Assembly: GCA_963653155.1 (NCBI GenBank)
Contig: CAVJWR010000032.1
Coordinates: forward strand, 1 to 30,625
Source: UBA1731 sp963653155
GTDB lineage: Bacteria; Verrucomicrobiota; Kiritimatiellia; RFP12; UBA1067
Reading direction: 5' to 3'
Length of the DNA: 30,625 bases
The notes beneath the pieces were generated by a model that worked only from the letters and a program-made list of their open reading frames with translations, was not told the DNA's origin and did no database searches. Every line of letters starts with the position of its first letter. The first letter of the stretch is position 1. Positions 22,500 through 30,567 of this stretch are shown piece by piece. The translations under genes and the position numbers were made by a program.

Positions 22500-24452
22500 T
22501 TACTTCGCGAGTGCCGCCGTGACGTCGGCGAGAACCTGGCGGAGCGCCTTCGGGACGCGATGCGCCGTCTTCGAGGCGACCTTCGAGTCCTTAGAAGGCT
22601 TCGCGTCGTATTCGTCATAGGACGCGCCGATCGTCTCGATCTCCTTCTTCCAGCCTTCGACGTCGACCTTGAGGATCTCTTCGAGGTCGGCCTTGACGAC
22701 GTGGAACTTCGCGGTCTCGTCGTTGTTGGCGAGGTCGATATCTTCCGCGAACGGCAGGTTGCCGATCGCCGTCTCGTTCGCCTTGACCGTGCCCTCGATG
22801 CGCTGGCAGATCCACTTCAGGACGCGGCTGTTGTCGCCGAAGCCCGGCCACATGAAGCGGCCGTCATCGCCCTTGCGGAACCAGTTGACGAAGTAGATCT
22901 TCGGCAGCTTCGCCGCGTCGGCGGAGGTGCGCTCCATCTCCAGCCAGTGCTGGAAGTAGTCCGCGACGTTGTAGCCGAAGAACGGCAGCATCGCCATCGG
23001 ATCGCGGCGGACCTGGCCAATCTGGTCGGAGATGACGGCGGCCGTCACTTCCGAGCCGGCGGCGGAGCCCATGAACACGCCATGCGTCCAGTCCTTCGCC
23101 TCGTTCACCAGCGGAATCGTGGACGGACGGCGACCGCCGAAGAGGATCGCGTCGATCGGCACGCCGGTCGGCTTCTTGTTGAACTTGCCGTTAAAGCCCT
23201 CCTTGTCGAGGACGGGGCAGTTGACCGCCGGAGCCGTGAAGCGGCTGTTCTTGTGCGCCGCGACGTACTTGGACTCCTTGATCTCCTTCTTCGTCATGCC
23301 CGGCTTCGGACCCATGCGGTACGGATCGTCGGCGCAGACGTAGCAGGGGTTGCCCTTCCAGTCAATGCCTTCCGCCGGGGCCTTGATGCCCATGTCCTCC
23401 CACCAGATGTCGCCGTCGGGCGTGAGGACGACGTTCGTGAAGATCGTGCCCTTCTTGCAGCTCTTGAGCGCGTTCGGGTTCGAGTCCATCGACGTGCCCG
23501 GCGCGACGCCGAAGAAGCCGTTCTCGGGGTTGATCGCGTAGAGGCGGCCGTCGTCGCCCGGCTTGAGCCACGCGATGTCGTCGCCGATCGTCTGGAGCTT
23601 CCAGCCCGGGAGCTTCGGCAGCATCATGGCGAGGTTCGTCTTGCCGCAGGCGGACGGGAACGCCGCCGTGACGTGGTACTGCTTCTTCTCAGGCGAGGTG
23701 AGCGTGAGGATGAGCATGTGCTCGGCCATCCAGCCCTCGTCCTTCGCGAGCTTCGACGCGATGCGGAGCGCGAAGCACTTCTTGCCGAGGAGCGCGTTCC
23801 CGCCGTAGCCCGAACCGAACGACCAGATCTGGCGCTCTTCGGGGAACTGGGTGATGAACTTGTCCTCGATCTTCTTCGCGCAGGGCCACGCGACATCCTT
23901 CTGGCCCTTCTTGAGCGGCGCGCCGACGGAGTGGATGCAGGGGATGAAGTCGCCGTCCTTGCCGAGGTGGTCGAGGACCGCCTTGCCCGTACGGGTCATG
24001 ATGTTCATGTTCACGACGACGTACGGCGAGTCGGTGAGCTCGATGCCGTACTGGGTGATCGGGTTGCCGATCGGGCCCATCGCGAACGGGATCACGTACA
24101 TCGTGCGGCCCTTCATGCAGCCCTTGTAGCTCTTGAGCATGAGCTTCTTCATCGCCTCGGGCTCCATCCAGTGGTTCGTCGGGCCCGCGTCGATTTCCTT
24201 CTTCGAACAGATGAACGTGCGGCCCTCGACGCGCGCGACGTCGCTCTCGTGCGAGCGGGCGAGGTAGCAGCCCGGACGCTTCTTCTCGTTGAGCTTGATG
24301 AACTGGCCGTTCTTGACCATCATCTCGCAGATCTTCGTGTGCTCTTCCTGCGTTCCCGTCACGACCACGATCTTGTCGGGCGTGCAGACCTTGTTCCACT
24401 TGTCAACCCAGTCGAACACCTTGGCGTTCGTGAATTTCGGCGTCTTGGCCAT
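22500..24452 (-). CDS. pckG: Phosphoenolpyruvate carboxykinase (GTP)
   Basis: A 650-residue GTP-dependent PEP carboxykinase, which interconverts oxaloacetate and PEP using GTP. Length matches the family. Seen are SHESDVARVEGRT, the Mn-site region NHWMEP, the P-loop PSACGKTN at 266-273, the metal site GDDIAWL at 290-296 and the guanine-side segments FGGRRPSTIPLV and NWFRKG. Strong G/C third positions and biased codon use suggest high expression. In gut anaerobes this enzyme often runs toward oxaloacetate in succinate or propionate formation; the carboxytransferase gene nearby fits, but direction is inference. It has a normal leader with AAGGAGC about 11 bases before the ATG. Confidence 0.95.
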   Translation of the reverse strand: MAKTPKFTNAKVFDWVDKWNKVCTPDKIVVVTGTQEEHTKICEMMVKNGQFIKLNEKKRPGCYLARSHESDVARVEGRTFICSKKEIDAGPTNHWMEPEAMKKLMLKSYKGCMKGRTMYVIPFAMGPIGNPITQYGIELTDSPYVVVNMNIMTRTGKAVLDHLGKDGDFIPCIHSVGAPLKKGQKDVAWPCAKKIEDKFITQFPEERQIWSFGSGYGGNALLGKKCFALRIASKLAKDEGWMAEHMLILTLTSPEKKQYHVTAAFPSACGKTNLAMMLPKLPGWKLQTIGDDIAWLKPGDDGRLYAINPENGFFGVAPGTSMDSNPNALKSCKKGTIFTNVVLTPDGDIWWEDMGIKAPAEGIDWKGNPCYVCADDPYRMGPKPGMTKKEIKESKYVAAHKNSRFTAPAVNCPVLDKEGFNGKFNKKPTGVPIDAILFGGRRPSTIPLVNEAKDWTHGVFMGSAAGSEVTAAVISDQIGQVRRDPMAMLPFFGYNVADYFQHWLEMERTSADAAKLPKIYFVNWFRKGDDGRFMWPGFGDNSRVLKWICQRIEGTVKANETAIGNLPFAEDIDLANNDETAKFHVVKADLEEILKVDVEGWKKEIETIGASYDEYDAKPSKDSKVASKTAHRVPKALRQVLADVTAALAK

Positions 24453-24508
24453 GTTCTTCTTTGCTCCTTGAGATGTACCGGGAACTGCCCGGCGGAAAGT
24501 TGGGGTAT

Positions 24509-24514
24509 ATTATA
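24509..24514 (-). promoter_or_regulatory. -10 box of pckG with conventional leader
   Basis: TATAAT on the minus strand lies about 57 bases before the pckG ATG, giving a leader of roughly 50 nt with a good AAGGAG site. This contrasts with the near-leaderless promoters of other genes here. Confidence 0.6.
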
Positions 24515-24627
24515 GAGGTTTGCGGCGCGTCCCGCAAGGGGGAAACGCCGCAAATCATGGATTATCGGCAGTTTGTCGATTGAAAAAGCAAGTGGGAAGG
24601 GGCGACGGAGAAAAAGGACGCCGCGAT

Positions 24628-25011
24628 TCACAATTCGTATGCCCGTGCCTGGACTCGCTTCTGGTGGGCGAAATGGGCGTCGTTCGTAATGACCTCGCAG
24701 TCATTGACAAGCGCGGTTGCCGCGATGACGGCATCGGGAAGTTTCAAACCACCGTCAATCCGCATGGCAACAACCTCCTCAATCAACGCGGAATCCGATG
24801 CCGTCAGATCGAATACGGTCAAATCCTCAAGAAGTTCATGAAACGCGATTTTCTCGTCCTCTGTCAGGTCGGGATAGGACAGGAACTCAAGTTTGCTTAT
24901 AACGCTTATCGAGAGGAAGTCGGCGTCCTCCACCATCTTGCGGAGGGACGGATTGCCGGCGAGAAGCTGGATGACGGCGTTGGTGTCGAGGAGATAGCGC
25001 CTACCATTCAT
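24628..25011 (-). CDS. vapC: PIN-domain toxin, VapC type
   Basis: A 127-residue PIN-domain protein, probably a Mg-dependent ribonuclease. The acidic active-site residues are all visible: Asp in YLLDTNAV, Glu in ISKLEFLS, Asp in LKLPDAVIAATA and Asp in VITNDAHF. Length is typical. Its start overlaps the preceding small gene by 11 bases, the classic toxin-antitoxin order. VapC toxins usually cut tRNA or rRNA; the target here is unknown. It lies between pckG and the stomatin gene on the same strand. Confidence 0.85.
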   Translation of the reverse strand: MNGRRYLLDTNAVIQLLAGNPSLRKMVEDADFLSISVISKLEFLSYPDLTEDEKIAFHELLEDLTVFDLTASDSALIEEVVAMRIDGGLKLPDAVIAATALVNDCEVITNDAHFAHQKRVQARAYEL

Positions 25012-25222
25012 CGCGGATGCGCCTCTGGAAAGCCACGGGATCCTCTCGCAGTTTCAGACGTCCCGCCACCCGCGAGAAGTCGTAGCGGCGCGGTCTTGCA
25101 CAGACACCCCCGACAGGCGCGGCGGCTTTCTGCGACAACAGGAAACGAACGAACAGCACGACCGTCTTCTGCTGCGTTTCGTCAAGTCTTTCAATCTCTT
25201 TTTCGAGCACCGCGTATGGCAT
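25001..25222 (-). CDS. Antitoxin-like protein paired with the PIN toxin
   Basis: A 73-residue protein starting MPYAVLEKEIERLDE, with GGAGG about 6-10 bases before the ATG. The helical first half (LEKEIERLDETQQKTVVLFVRFLL) resembles DUF2281-type antitoxins, where a LEKEI segment is common; the second half is basic and likely wraps the toxin. No AbrB-type beta motif is evident, so DNA binding is uncertain. It overlaps the PIN gene start by 11 bases. The antitoxin role is inferred mainly from context. Confidence 0.7.
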   Translation of the reverse strand: MPYAVLEKEIERLDETQQKTVVLFVRFLLSQKAAAPVGGVCARPRRYDFSRVAGRLKLREDPVAFQRRIRDEW

Positions 25223-25283
25223 TTTCGTCCTCCGCCCCTGCCCTCTTGCTTTTTCAACCGACAATAACCGGCAGCTATGCGCC

Positions 25284-26210
25284 TCAACCGGCGGTCAGCG
25301 GCTTGACGATCGTCGTGCAGGCCTTCAGCACGCCCGCGACGTTCGCGAGGTCGCCCGGGATGATCATCGTGTTGTTCGTCTTCGCGAGGTTGCCGAACTG
25401 CGTGAGGTACTGCTGGGCGAGCTGCATGTTGACGGACTCCAGGCCGCCCTTCTCGCCGATCGCCTCGGCCACCTTCCGGATGCCCTCCGCCTGCGCCTCC
25501 GCCACGAGCAGGACCTCCTTCGCCCTGCCCTCCGCCTCGTTGATCCTGCGCATCCGCTCACCCTCCGAAAGGGCGATGGCCCCCTGGCGTTCGCCCTCGG
25601 CGCGGTTGATCTTCGACTGGCGCTCGCCCTCGGACTCCGCGATCATCGCGCGCTTCTCGCGCTCCGCGCGCATCTGCTTCTCCATCGCGTCCCGAATCGT
25701 CTGCGGCGGCGTGATGTTCTTGATCTCGTAGCGCGTGACCTTGATGCCCCACGGATCGCTCGCCTTGTCCACCGCCGAGACGATCGCCGCGTTGATGGAC
25801 GTGCGCTCCTCGAAGCTGCGGTCGAGGTCGAGCTTGCCCATCTCGGAGCGCATCGTCGTCTGCGCGAGCTGCGTCGCCGCAAAGTAGTAGTTTGCAACAC
25901 CATAAGAGGCCTTCGCGGGATCCATCACCTGCATGTAGATGACGCCGTCCACCGAGACCGCGATGTTGTCCTTCGTGATGCACTCCTGCGGCTGCACATC
26001 AAAAACCTGTTCCTTCAAGGTATGTTTGTAGGCAATCTTGTCGAAGAACGGCACGAGGATGTGGAAGCCGGCCTCCAGCGTGCAGCGGTACTTGCCCAGG
26101 CGCTCCACGACATAGGCCGTCTTCTGCGGCACGACGATGGCCGTTTTGAGAATCGACACAATCACGATGACCGCGATGATGACGAAGAGGATGAAGGGGG
26201 CATGAATCAT
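25284..26210 (-). CDS. Stomatin/prohibitin (SPFH) membrane protein
   Basis: A 308-residue protein of the SPFH family, resembling QmcA/stomatin. One N-terminal membrane segment (residues ~5-25, FILFVIIAVIVIVSILK) is followed by an SPFH domain (VPQKTAYVVERLGKYRCTLEAGFHILVPFFDKIAYKHTL in parts, DVQPQECITKDN) and a long Glu/Ala/Arg-rich coiled coil (GERQSKINRAEGERQGAIAL). The start is fixed by AAGGAG six bases upstream. It is 43 bases behind the NfeD gene; stomatin and NfeD genes are paired in many bacteria and are thought to organise membrane microdomains or quality control. Confidence 0.9.
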   Translation of the reverse strand: MIHAPFILFVIIAVIVIVSILKTAIVVPQKTAYVVERLGKYRCTLEAGFHILVPFFDKIAYKHTLKEQVFDVQPQECITKDNIAVSVDGVIYMQVMDPAKASYGVANYYFAATQLAQTTMRSEMGKLDLDRSFEERTSINAAIVSAVDKASDPWGIKVTRYEIKNITPPQTIRDAMEKQMRAEREKRAMIAESEGERQSKINRAEGERQGAIALSEGERMRRINEAEGRAKEVLLVAEAQAEGIRKVAEAIGEKGGLESVNMQLAQQYLTQFGNLAKTNNTMIIPGDLANVAGVLKACTTIVKPLTAG

Positions 26211-26253
26211 GGCTGTCTCCTTTTTTGTGTTTTTTGTCTTCGGTCTACTGCCG

Positions 26254-26691
26254 TTAAATCCGCTCGACGGTGAGGGTGAGGTTCCTCTGGCCAACGACAC
26301 GCACCTCCGTGCCGGGGTCAAGGCGCTCGTGGGCGGCAGCCGTCCATTCGGCGTCGCCTAGGAGGATGCGGCCCGGGACCTCCGGGCGGATCGCCTCGAC
26401 GACCTTCCCGAGGCGCCCGACGTATTCGGACGAGATTGACCGCGATTCCGCCGTCTCGCCCATGAAGAGCGCCTTCATGAACCGCCGCAGCCCGACGATG
26501 TAGATGATGCTGAACGCCGTGAAGAGCGCAATCTGGGCGGTCGCCGAGAAGTCGAACGCGAAGAGAGTCAGCCCCACCGTCGCCGCCGCCAGGCCGAAGA
26601 AGAAGATCACGAAGCCCGGCGCCATGATCTCCAGCAGCATCAGGAGCGCCCCCGCGTAGAGCCACAGCCATTTGACACTCAGAAACTCCAT
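26254..26691 (-). CDS. NfeD-like membrane protein
   Basis: A 145-residue protein starting MEFLSVKWLWLYAG. Three hydrophobic segments in the first 80 residues are followed by a C-terminal OB-fold (GRLGKVVEAIRPEVPGRILL...GTEVRVVGQRNLTLTVERI) typical of short NfeD (YbbK-partner) proteins. AAGGAGG precedes the ATG closely. It lies 16 bases behind the carboxytransferase gene and 43 before the stomatin gene, so the three are likely one operon. Short NfeD proteins work with the SPFH partner; no protease domain is present. Confidence 0.88.
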   Translation of the reverse strand: MEFLSVKWLWLYAGALLMLLEIMAPGFVIFFFGLAAATVGLTLFAFDFSATAQIALFTAFSIIYIVGLRRFMKALFMGETAESRSISSEYVGRLGKVVEAIRPEVPGRILLGDAEWTAAAHERLDPGTEVRVVGQRNLTLTVERI

Positions 26692-26707
26692 GATTCCCTC
26701 CTTTTGC

Positions 26708-28543
26708 CTACGCTTCGATGACGGCGAGCGTCTGGCCCTTCTGGACCACCTCGCCATGCTTCGCGAGGAAGGTGATCTTTCCGGCGGCCGTCGCCTTGAT
26801 CGGGTTGAAGAGCTTCATCGCCTCGACGATGCAGCACGGTTCGCCCGCCTTCACCGCCGCCCCGTCCGCCGCGAGTTCCGGCTTGCCCGGTCCCGCGCTG
26901 CGGTAGAACGTGCCGTTGAGCGGCGCGGGGACGGGCGTACCCGCCGGGACGGCGGGCTTCGCCGGCGTCTCCGCGGCCGGTGCCGTCGCCGGGGCGGAGG
27001 CCGCCGTCGGCGCGGAAGCTGCGAGCTTCGCCGCGTCGAACGAACCGCCGCATGTGGCGAGGAGCGCCGCGAAGGCCTTGCCGATCTGCGCGAACTTCGC
27101 CGTCTCGGCGTCGATCTCCGGGGCCGCCGCCGCCTCGTCCCGCTTCTGCATCTCGACGTCGGCGGGAATCGGGTCCTTCGCGTCGGCGGGCTGCGCGCGC
27201 CACTTGAAGTACCCCAGCGCGACCTCGGGGAAGAGGCAGTAGCTGAGGATGTCCTCCTCCGCCTGGATGTACTTCGCGGGAATCTCCTTCGCCGCCGCCG
27301 CGAGGCCGGGTTTGAGGAGGTCGGCCGGACGGCACGTGATCGGCTTCAGGTCGCCCATGAGCTTCTTCTGCAGCTTCTTCTCGATCGGCGCGGGCGTGCG
27401 GCCGTAGTAGCCGGCCGCGTAGTGCTTCGTCTCGTCCGTCACCATCGAGTAGCGCTTGCCGGACAGGACGTTGAGGACGGACTGCACGCCGACGATCTGC
27501 GACGTGGGCGTGACGAGCGGCGGGTAGCCCATGTCCGCGCGCGTCTTCGGCAGCTCCGCCAGCACCTCCGGGAGACGGTCGAGCGCGCCCTGCTGCGCGA
27601 GCTGGCTGCGGAGGTTCGAGATCATGCCGCCGGGGATCGCGTGGACGAGCACGCCCGCGTCCACCGGCTCCACCTTGCGCGAGCTTTCCGGCTGGCGCTT
27701 CGCCTTGACGGACTTGAAGTAGTCGTTGATCGCCGCGAGCTTCCCGAGGTCGAGCCCCGTGTCGAAGCCCTCGCTCTCCAGGATCGCGACCATCGACTCG
27801 CAGGGCGGCTGGCTGGAGAACGAGCTCATCGTGGAGATCGCCGTGTCCATGCAGCCCGCGCCCGCCTCGGCGGCCGCGAGGTACATCGCCGCCGCCATGC
27901 CGCTCGTCATGTGGCTGTGGATCTGGATCGGCAGGTCGGGGCACGCCTGCACGAGCGCCCCCACGAGCGCGCGCGCCGCGCCGGGCGTGAGGATGCCCGC
28001 CATGTCCTTGATGGCGAGGGAGTCGATGCCCATCGCGGCCTGCTCCTGCGCGAGCTTCACGTAGGCCTCCACCGTGTGGACGGGCGAGGTGGTGTAGCAG
28101 ATCGTGCCCTGCGCGTGGCCGCCGTACTTCTTGACGCTCCTGATGGCCTGTTCGAGGTTGCGCGGGTCGTTCAGCGCGTCGAAGACGCGGAAGATGTCCA
28201 TGCCGTTCTCGCACGCGAGCGCCACGAAGCGGTCCACCACGTCGTCCGGGTAGTGCCTGTAGCCGAGGATGTTCTGGCCGCGCAGGAGCATCTGGAGCGG
28301 CGTCTTCTTGCAGACGGCCTTGATCTGGCGCAGACGCTCCCAGGGGTTCTCGCGCAGGAAGCGCATGCACACGTCGAACGTGGCGCCGCCCCAGCATTCG
28401 AGCGAGTAGTAGCCGGCGCCGTCGATCGTCTCGGCGATCTGGAGAATGTCGTCCGTCCGCAGCCGCGTGGCCCACAGGGACTGGTGGGCGTCGCGCAGCG
28501 TCGTGTCCGTGATGCGGATCTTCTTCTTGGTCTCGGTATTCAT
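26708..28543 (-). CDS. Pyruvate/oxaloacetate carboxytransferase with fused biotin domain
   Basis: A 611-residue protein related to PycB, OadA and transcarboxylase 5S. The TIM-barrel carboxytransferase starts RITDTTLRDAHQSLWATR and has LKKTPLQML-type and KDMAGILTP segments and the metal pair in IHSHMTSG. A conserved PYC/OADA domain spans about 300-470. An Ala/Pro linker leads to a biotinyl domain with the biotin Lys577 in VEAMKLFN. That domain (NGTFYRSAGPG...GEPCCIVEAMKLFNPI) looks like the AccB carrier rather than the usual OadA one. The carboxylase and membrane beta subunits are not in the window, so pyruvate carboxylation and decarboxylation are both possible. The ATG is 7 nt behind an extended -10. 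Confidence 0.88.
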   Translation of the reverse strand: MNTETKKKIRITDTTLRDAHQSLWATRLRTDDILQIAETIDGAGYYSLECWGGATFDVCMRFLRENPWERLRQIKAVCKKTPLQMLLRGQNILGYRHYPDDVVDRFVALACENGMDIFRVFDALNDPRNLEQAIRSVKKYGGHAQGTICYTTSPVHTVEAYVKLAQEQAAMGIDSLAIKDMAGILTPGAARALVGALVQACPDLPIQIHSHMTSGMAAAMYLAAAEAGAGCMDTAISTMSSFSSQPPCESMVAILESEGFDTGLDLGKLAAINDYFKSVKAKRQPESSRKVEPVDAGVLVHAIPGGMISNLRSQLAQQGALDRLPEVLAELPKTRADMGYPPLVTPTSQIVGVQSVLNVLSGKRYSMVTDETKHYAAGYYGRTPAPIEKKLQKKLMGDLKPITCRPADLLKPGLAAAAKEIPAKYIQAEEDILSYCLFPEVALGYFKWRAQPADAKDPIPADVEMQKRDEAAAAPEIDAETAKFAQIGKAFAALLATCGGSFDAAKLAASAPTAASAPATAPAAETPAKPAVPAGTPVPAPLNGTFYRSAGPGKPELAADGAAVKAGEPCCIVEAMKLFNPIKATAAGKITFLAKHGEVVQKGQTLAVIEA

Positions 28544-28550
28544 GGCGTCT

Positions 28551-28559
28551 AGTTTACCA
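28551..28559 (-). promoter_or_regulatory. Extended -10 promoter of the carboxytransferase operon
   Basis: TGG plus TAAACT (28551-28556 on the minus strand) is 7 nt before the ATG at 28543. The local word ATATGGTAAACT is very close to those before the AAA ATPase and hipB genes. A leaderless first gene is predicted, while the two downstream genes have Shine-Dalgarno sites. Confidence 0.6.
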
Positions 28560-28607
28560 TATTCCGTCCGTGTGGGGTGGAACTTCTCGACGCCCGCGAA
28601 AACCGCG

Positions 28608-30334
28608 TCAGGCGCGCTCGGAGAGTTCGAGCCAGCGCGTCTCGGCGGCGTCGAGCTCCGCGCGGGCAACGGGGAGGCGGGCCGTCAAGGCCACCGCCCG
28701 CGCGTTGTCCTTCGCGTAGATGGACGGGTCGGCGAGTGCGGACTCGATTTCCGCGATCTCCGCCTCCAGCGCCTCCATCTTCCCCGGCAGCGCCTCCAGT
28801 TCGCGCGTCTCCCTGTTGTTCAGCTTGCGGGGGGCCTGGGAGGATTGCGGAGGCGGGGTGGACGGCGGAGCCNNNNNNNNNNCTTTTCAAGCTTCTTCGC
28901 CTCGGCATAGCCGCCGGCGCACACGCGCACCGCACCGTCGCCGGTGAGCAGGTAGGTGGAGGTGACGACGTTGTCGAGGAAGGCGCGGTCGTGCGAGACG
29001 ACGAGCAGGGTGCCCCGGTAGTTCAGCAGCTGCTCCTCCAGAAGCTCCAGCGTCTCCACGTCCAGGTCGTTCGTCGGTTCGTCCATCACGAGGAGGTTGG
29101 ACGGCCTGAGGAAGAGGCGCGCAAGGAGGAGGCGCGCCTTCTCGCCGCCGGAAAGGGCCTTCACCGGCGACCGCGCACGTTCCGGCGTGAAGAGGAAGTC
29201 CGCCAGGTAGGAATAGACGTGCTTCTGCACGCCGCCCACCGACACGACGTCGCGGTCCTGCGCCACGACCTCCTTCACGGTGAGCGTGGGGTCGAGCTGG
29301 GCGTGCAGCTGGTCGAAGAACGCCATCTCGACGCGCGTCCCCAGCGTGACGGCGCCCGACGTGGGCGCGAGCGCGCCCGTCAGGAGCTTCAGGAGCGTCG
29401 TCTTGCCCGCGCCGTTCCCGCCGACGACGCCGATGCGCTCACCGCGCAGGATGTCCGCCGTGAAGTGGCGGATGACGGGCCGGTCGCCGTACGCGAAGGA
29501 CATGTCCTCGATCTTGACGACCCGGTCGCCCGAGGCGGCCGCCGTGTCGATGCGGATGGAGGAGGTCCCCTGCGCGGTCCGGCGGTTCGCGAATTCGAGC
29601 CGCAGCTGGCGCAACGCCTCCACGCGCCCCTGGTTGCGCGTGCGGCGGGCCTTCACGCCCTGCCGGATCCACGCCTCCTCCTGCGCGAGCTTCTTCGCCT
29701 TCTTGAGCCACAGCGCCGCCTCGTCCGCCTGGAGGTCCGCCTTGCGCTGCAGGAACGTGCGGTAGTCGCAGTTCCAGCCCGCGAGCTGCCCCCGGTCGAG
29801 GTCGTAGACGAACGTGGCGACGGCCTTCAGGAACGCGCGGTCGTGCGTGACGAAGAGGAAGGTCGTCTCGGCCTGGCGGCGGATGAAGCTCTCCAGCCAC
29901 TCGATGGACTCGATGTCCAGGTGGTTCGTCGGCTCGTCCAGCAGGACGAGATCCGGTTCGTCCGCCAGCACGCGCGCAAGCAGGACGCGCCGCCGCAAAC
30001 CGCCCGAGAGCGTGTTGAACGGCACGTCCGCCTCAAGCCCCATCTGGGAGATCAGCTTCTCGGAGGGGACGATCTCGCGCACCGTGCCCGGACGGTCACT
30101 CGGCACCTCCTGTTCGAGGAACGCGGTCTTCAGCCCCGGCGCGCGGATGATCTCGCCCCGGTCCGGCTCCAGACGCCCCGCAATCACCTTCAGCAGCGTG
30201 GACTTCCCCTCGCCGTTGCGCCCCGTCACACAGGCGCGCATTCCGCTTTCAAGGTTGAGGGAAACCCCATCCAAAATAGAATCACCCCCGAAAGCGAGGG
30301 TGACGTCATGCAGGGATAGAAGATGCCGGGACAC
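28608..30334 (-). CDS. uup: ABC-F ATPase of the Uup type (spans a gap)
   Basis: Two ABC domains in one soluble chain with no membrane part, as in ABC-F translation or ribosome factors. Domain one has GRNGEGKST, LSGGLRRR and LVLLDEPTNHLD; domain two has GGNGAGKTT, LSGGEKAR and LLVMDEPTNDLD. The linker with a Lys/Arg-rich KARRTRNQGR helix fits Uup. A 10-N gap (28873-28882) falls just after domain two and shifts the apparent frame. Beyond it, a matching C-terminal coiled coil (KLNNRETRELEALPGKMEAL...RWLELSERA) runs to TGA at 28608-28610, so the real gene includes it. The start is GTG 30334, five bases behind infA, suggesting coupled translation. Confidence 0.85.
28873..28882. other. Scaffold gap in the ABC-F gene
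   Basis: Ten N lie between KLEK and the APPSTPPP linker of the C-terminal domain. For the two parts to be in frame the true gap must be 2 modulo 3 bases. The surrounding linker is Pro-rich and GC-rich, a likely reason for the break. Confidence 0.85.
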
Positions 30335-30339
30335 GGAAC

Positions 30340-30567
30340 TCAGGTCTTGTGGCGGTACGTGATGCGCCCCTTGGTGAGGTCGTAGGGCGAAATCTCGACC
30401 GTCACCTTGTCGCCAATCGCGATCTTGATGAAGAACTTGCGCATTTTCCCGGAAATGTGGGCGAGCACTTCATGTCCGTTTTCCAACTGGACCTTGTACA
30501 TGGTCGCCGGAAGCACCTTGATCACGGTGCCCACCACTTCAATCGCGCTATCGTCTTCTTTTGCCAT
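30340..30567 (-). CDS. infA: Translation initiation factor IF-1
   Basis: A 75-residue S1/OB-fold protein, which helps IF-2 and IF-3 at the ribosomal A site during initiation. The family pattern is plain: EVVGTVIKVLPATMYKVQLENGHEVLAHISGKMRK (here in parts, IEVVGTVIKVLP then NGHEVLAHISGKMRK), FFIKIAIGDKVTVEISPYDLTKGRITYR. The N-terminus MAKEDDSAIEV gives the start at 30567; an in-frame ATG at 30600 adds an unlike extension. It is five bases ahead of the ABC-F gene on the same strand, and the upstream region runs off the window. Confidence 0.95.
   Translation of the reverse strand: MAKEDDSAIEVVGTVIKVLPATMYKVQLENGHEVLAHISGKMRKFFIKIAIGDKVTVEISPYDLTKGRITYRHKT

Noticed and set aside
22560..24515. 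Long 651-codon open frame on the plus strand opposite pckG
   Set aside because: Its protein is Arg/Val/Asp/Leu-rich with no recognisable domain and mirrors the biased codon use of pckG. It is an antisense shadow.
26672..28552. 626-codon plus-strand frame and a 598-codon minus-strand frame over the carboxytransferase gene
   Set aside because: Low-complexity Arg-rich translations caused by strong G/C at third codon positions of the real gene.
28577..30319. 580-codon plus-strand frame opposite the ABC-F gene
   Set aside because: Arg-rich, domain-free shadow of a high-GC gene that has two intact ABC domains on the other strand.
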